A stretch of 5,161 nucleotides of DNA from Oscillospiraceae bacterium (GTDB lineage Bacteria > Bacillota > Clostridia > Oscillospirales > Oscillospiraceae): positions 1-5,161 of the forward strand of contig WQVW01000135.1 in assembly GCA_009785655.1 (NCBI GenBank). The letters run 5' to 3'. The notes beneath the pieces are model-generated. The model had not been told where the DNA came from, ran no database searches, and was given only the letters and a program-made list of their open reading frames with translations. A program made the translations under genes and the position numbers. Positions 5,021 to 5,161 of the stretch are shown piece by piece (position 1 is the first letter of the stretch; each line of letters starts with the position of its first letter).

Positions 5021-5161
5021 ATCCCCCGCCGTGCCGTGTAGACCCATTTATAACCTGCACCATTTAGCAGGTGGGTCTCCTCCTTCCGGCTTCGCTGATT
5101 CCAACAGCCGGGGACTAGAGTAAACACATAGCCCAGGAAGCCTGCAATTCACAGGAAAAGA
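5021..5161 (-). ncRNA. ssrS: Candidate 6S RNA (structured RNA, 5' end uncertain)
   Basis: This stretch has no convincing reading frame but is highly structured on the minus strand. In order it shows CCTG/CAGG near the 5' edge, TTCCTGGGCTATGTGTTTAC, then a terminal-stem-like hairpin with CCGG/CCGG arms around 5081-5112, then GACCCACCTGC...GCAGG...TGGGTC (two nested stems of 6 and 5 pairs), and finally ACACGGCACGGCGGGGGA followed by TTTTAT. The 3' half, with 'CACCT...AGGTT...GGGT...ACGGC', recalls the corresponding part of 6S RNA, the regulator that binds RNA polymerase by mimicking an open promoter, and UUCC near the 5' end can pair with GGGGA at the 3' end. Against this, about 120-140 bases is short for 6S RNA (usually 180-200), so the 5' end may lie outside the window. 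Family assignment is from memory of the consensus, not a covariance search. Confidence 0.5.

Noticed and set aside
5021..5161. T-box, SRP RNA or metabolite riboswitch controlling the foldase
   Set aside because: I see no T-box (GGGTGGNACCGCG-like) sequence and no SRP apical signature; a strong promoter lies between this stretch and the foldase, and the foldase is not a usual riboswitch target.

Overview
This 5.2 kb window has the look of a bacterial chromosome fragment, most likely from a clostridial (Firmicutes) lineage. The reasons are the strong AAGGAGG-type ribosome binding sites, sigma-A-like promoters, a membrane-anchored parvulin with a Lys/Arg-rich cytosolic tail, and a transketolase split into two genes. 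Species cannot be named from the sequence. Every gene I can support reads on the minus strand, so transcription runs from high to low coordinates.

The right end (about 5021-5161) holds no protein gene. Read on the minus strand it folds into nested hairpins and carries sequence reminiscent of the 3' half of 6S RNA, so I call it a candidate 6S RNA. Directly after it lies a near-consensus promoter (TTGACA, 17 bp, TACAAT), then a 528-residue membrane-anchored parvulin-type foldase (3355-4941). Its extracytoplasmic part appears to hold two parvulin-like modules, the first degenerate.

A 276-base intergenic region (3079-3354) separates the foldase from the metabolic genes. It contains two adjacent palindromic elements (3243-3288 and 3311-3334) and an extended -10 promoter (3145-3173) for the downstream operon, with three TATCA/TGATA half-sites around the -10 and start point.

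The left three fifths is a tight operon: zinc-dependent medium-chain dehydrogenase (2017-3078), transketolase N-terminal subunit (1115-1984, GTG start), transketolase C-terminal subunit (147-1115, TAATG overlap), and the first 22 codons of a short-chain dehydrogenase (1-66) that runs off the window. A plausible joint role is catabolism of a sugar, polyol or sugar acid: the two dehydrogenases interconvert alcohol and keto forms, and the split transketolase moves a two-carbon unit. The substrate is unknown. Several transketolase positions near the active site differ from the housekeeping enzyme, notably Gly in place of the acceptor-recognising Asp, which suggests a non-standard substrate.

I see no CRISPR array, tRNA, rRNA, insertion sequence or phage gene. 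The main points for follow-up are the divergent split transketolase operon, the two-module parvulin, the candidate 6S RNA and the palindromic repeats.
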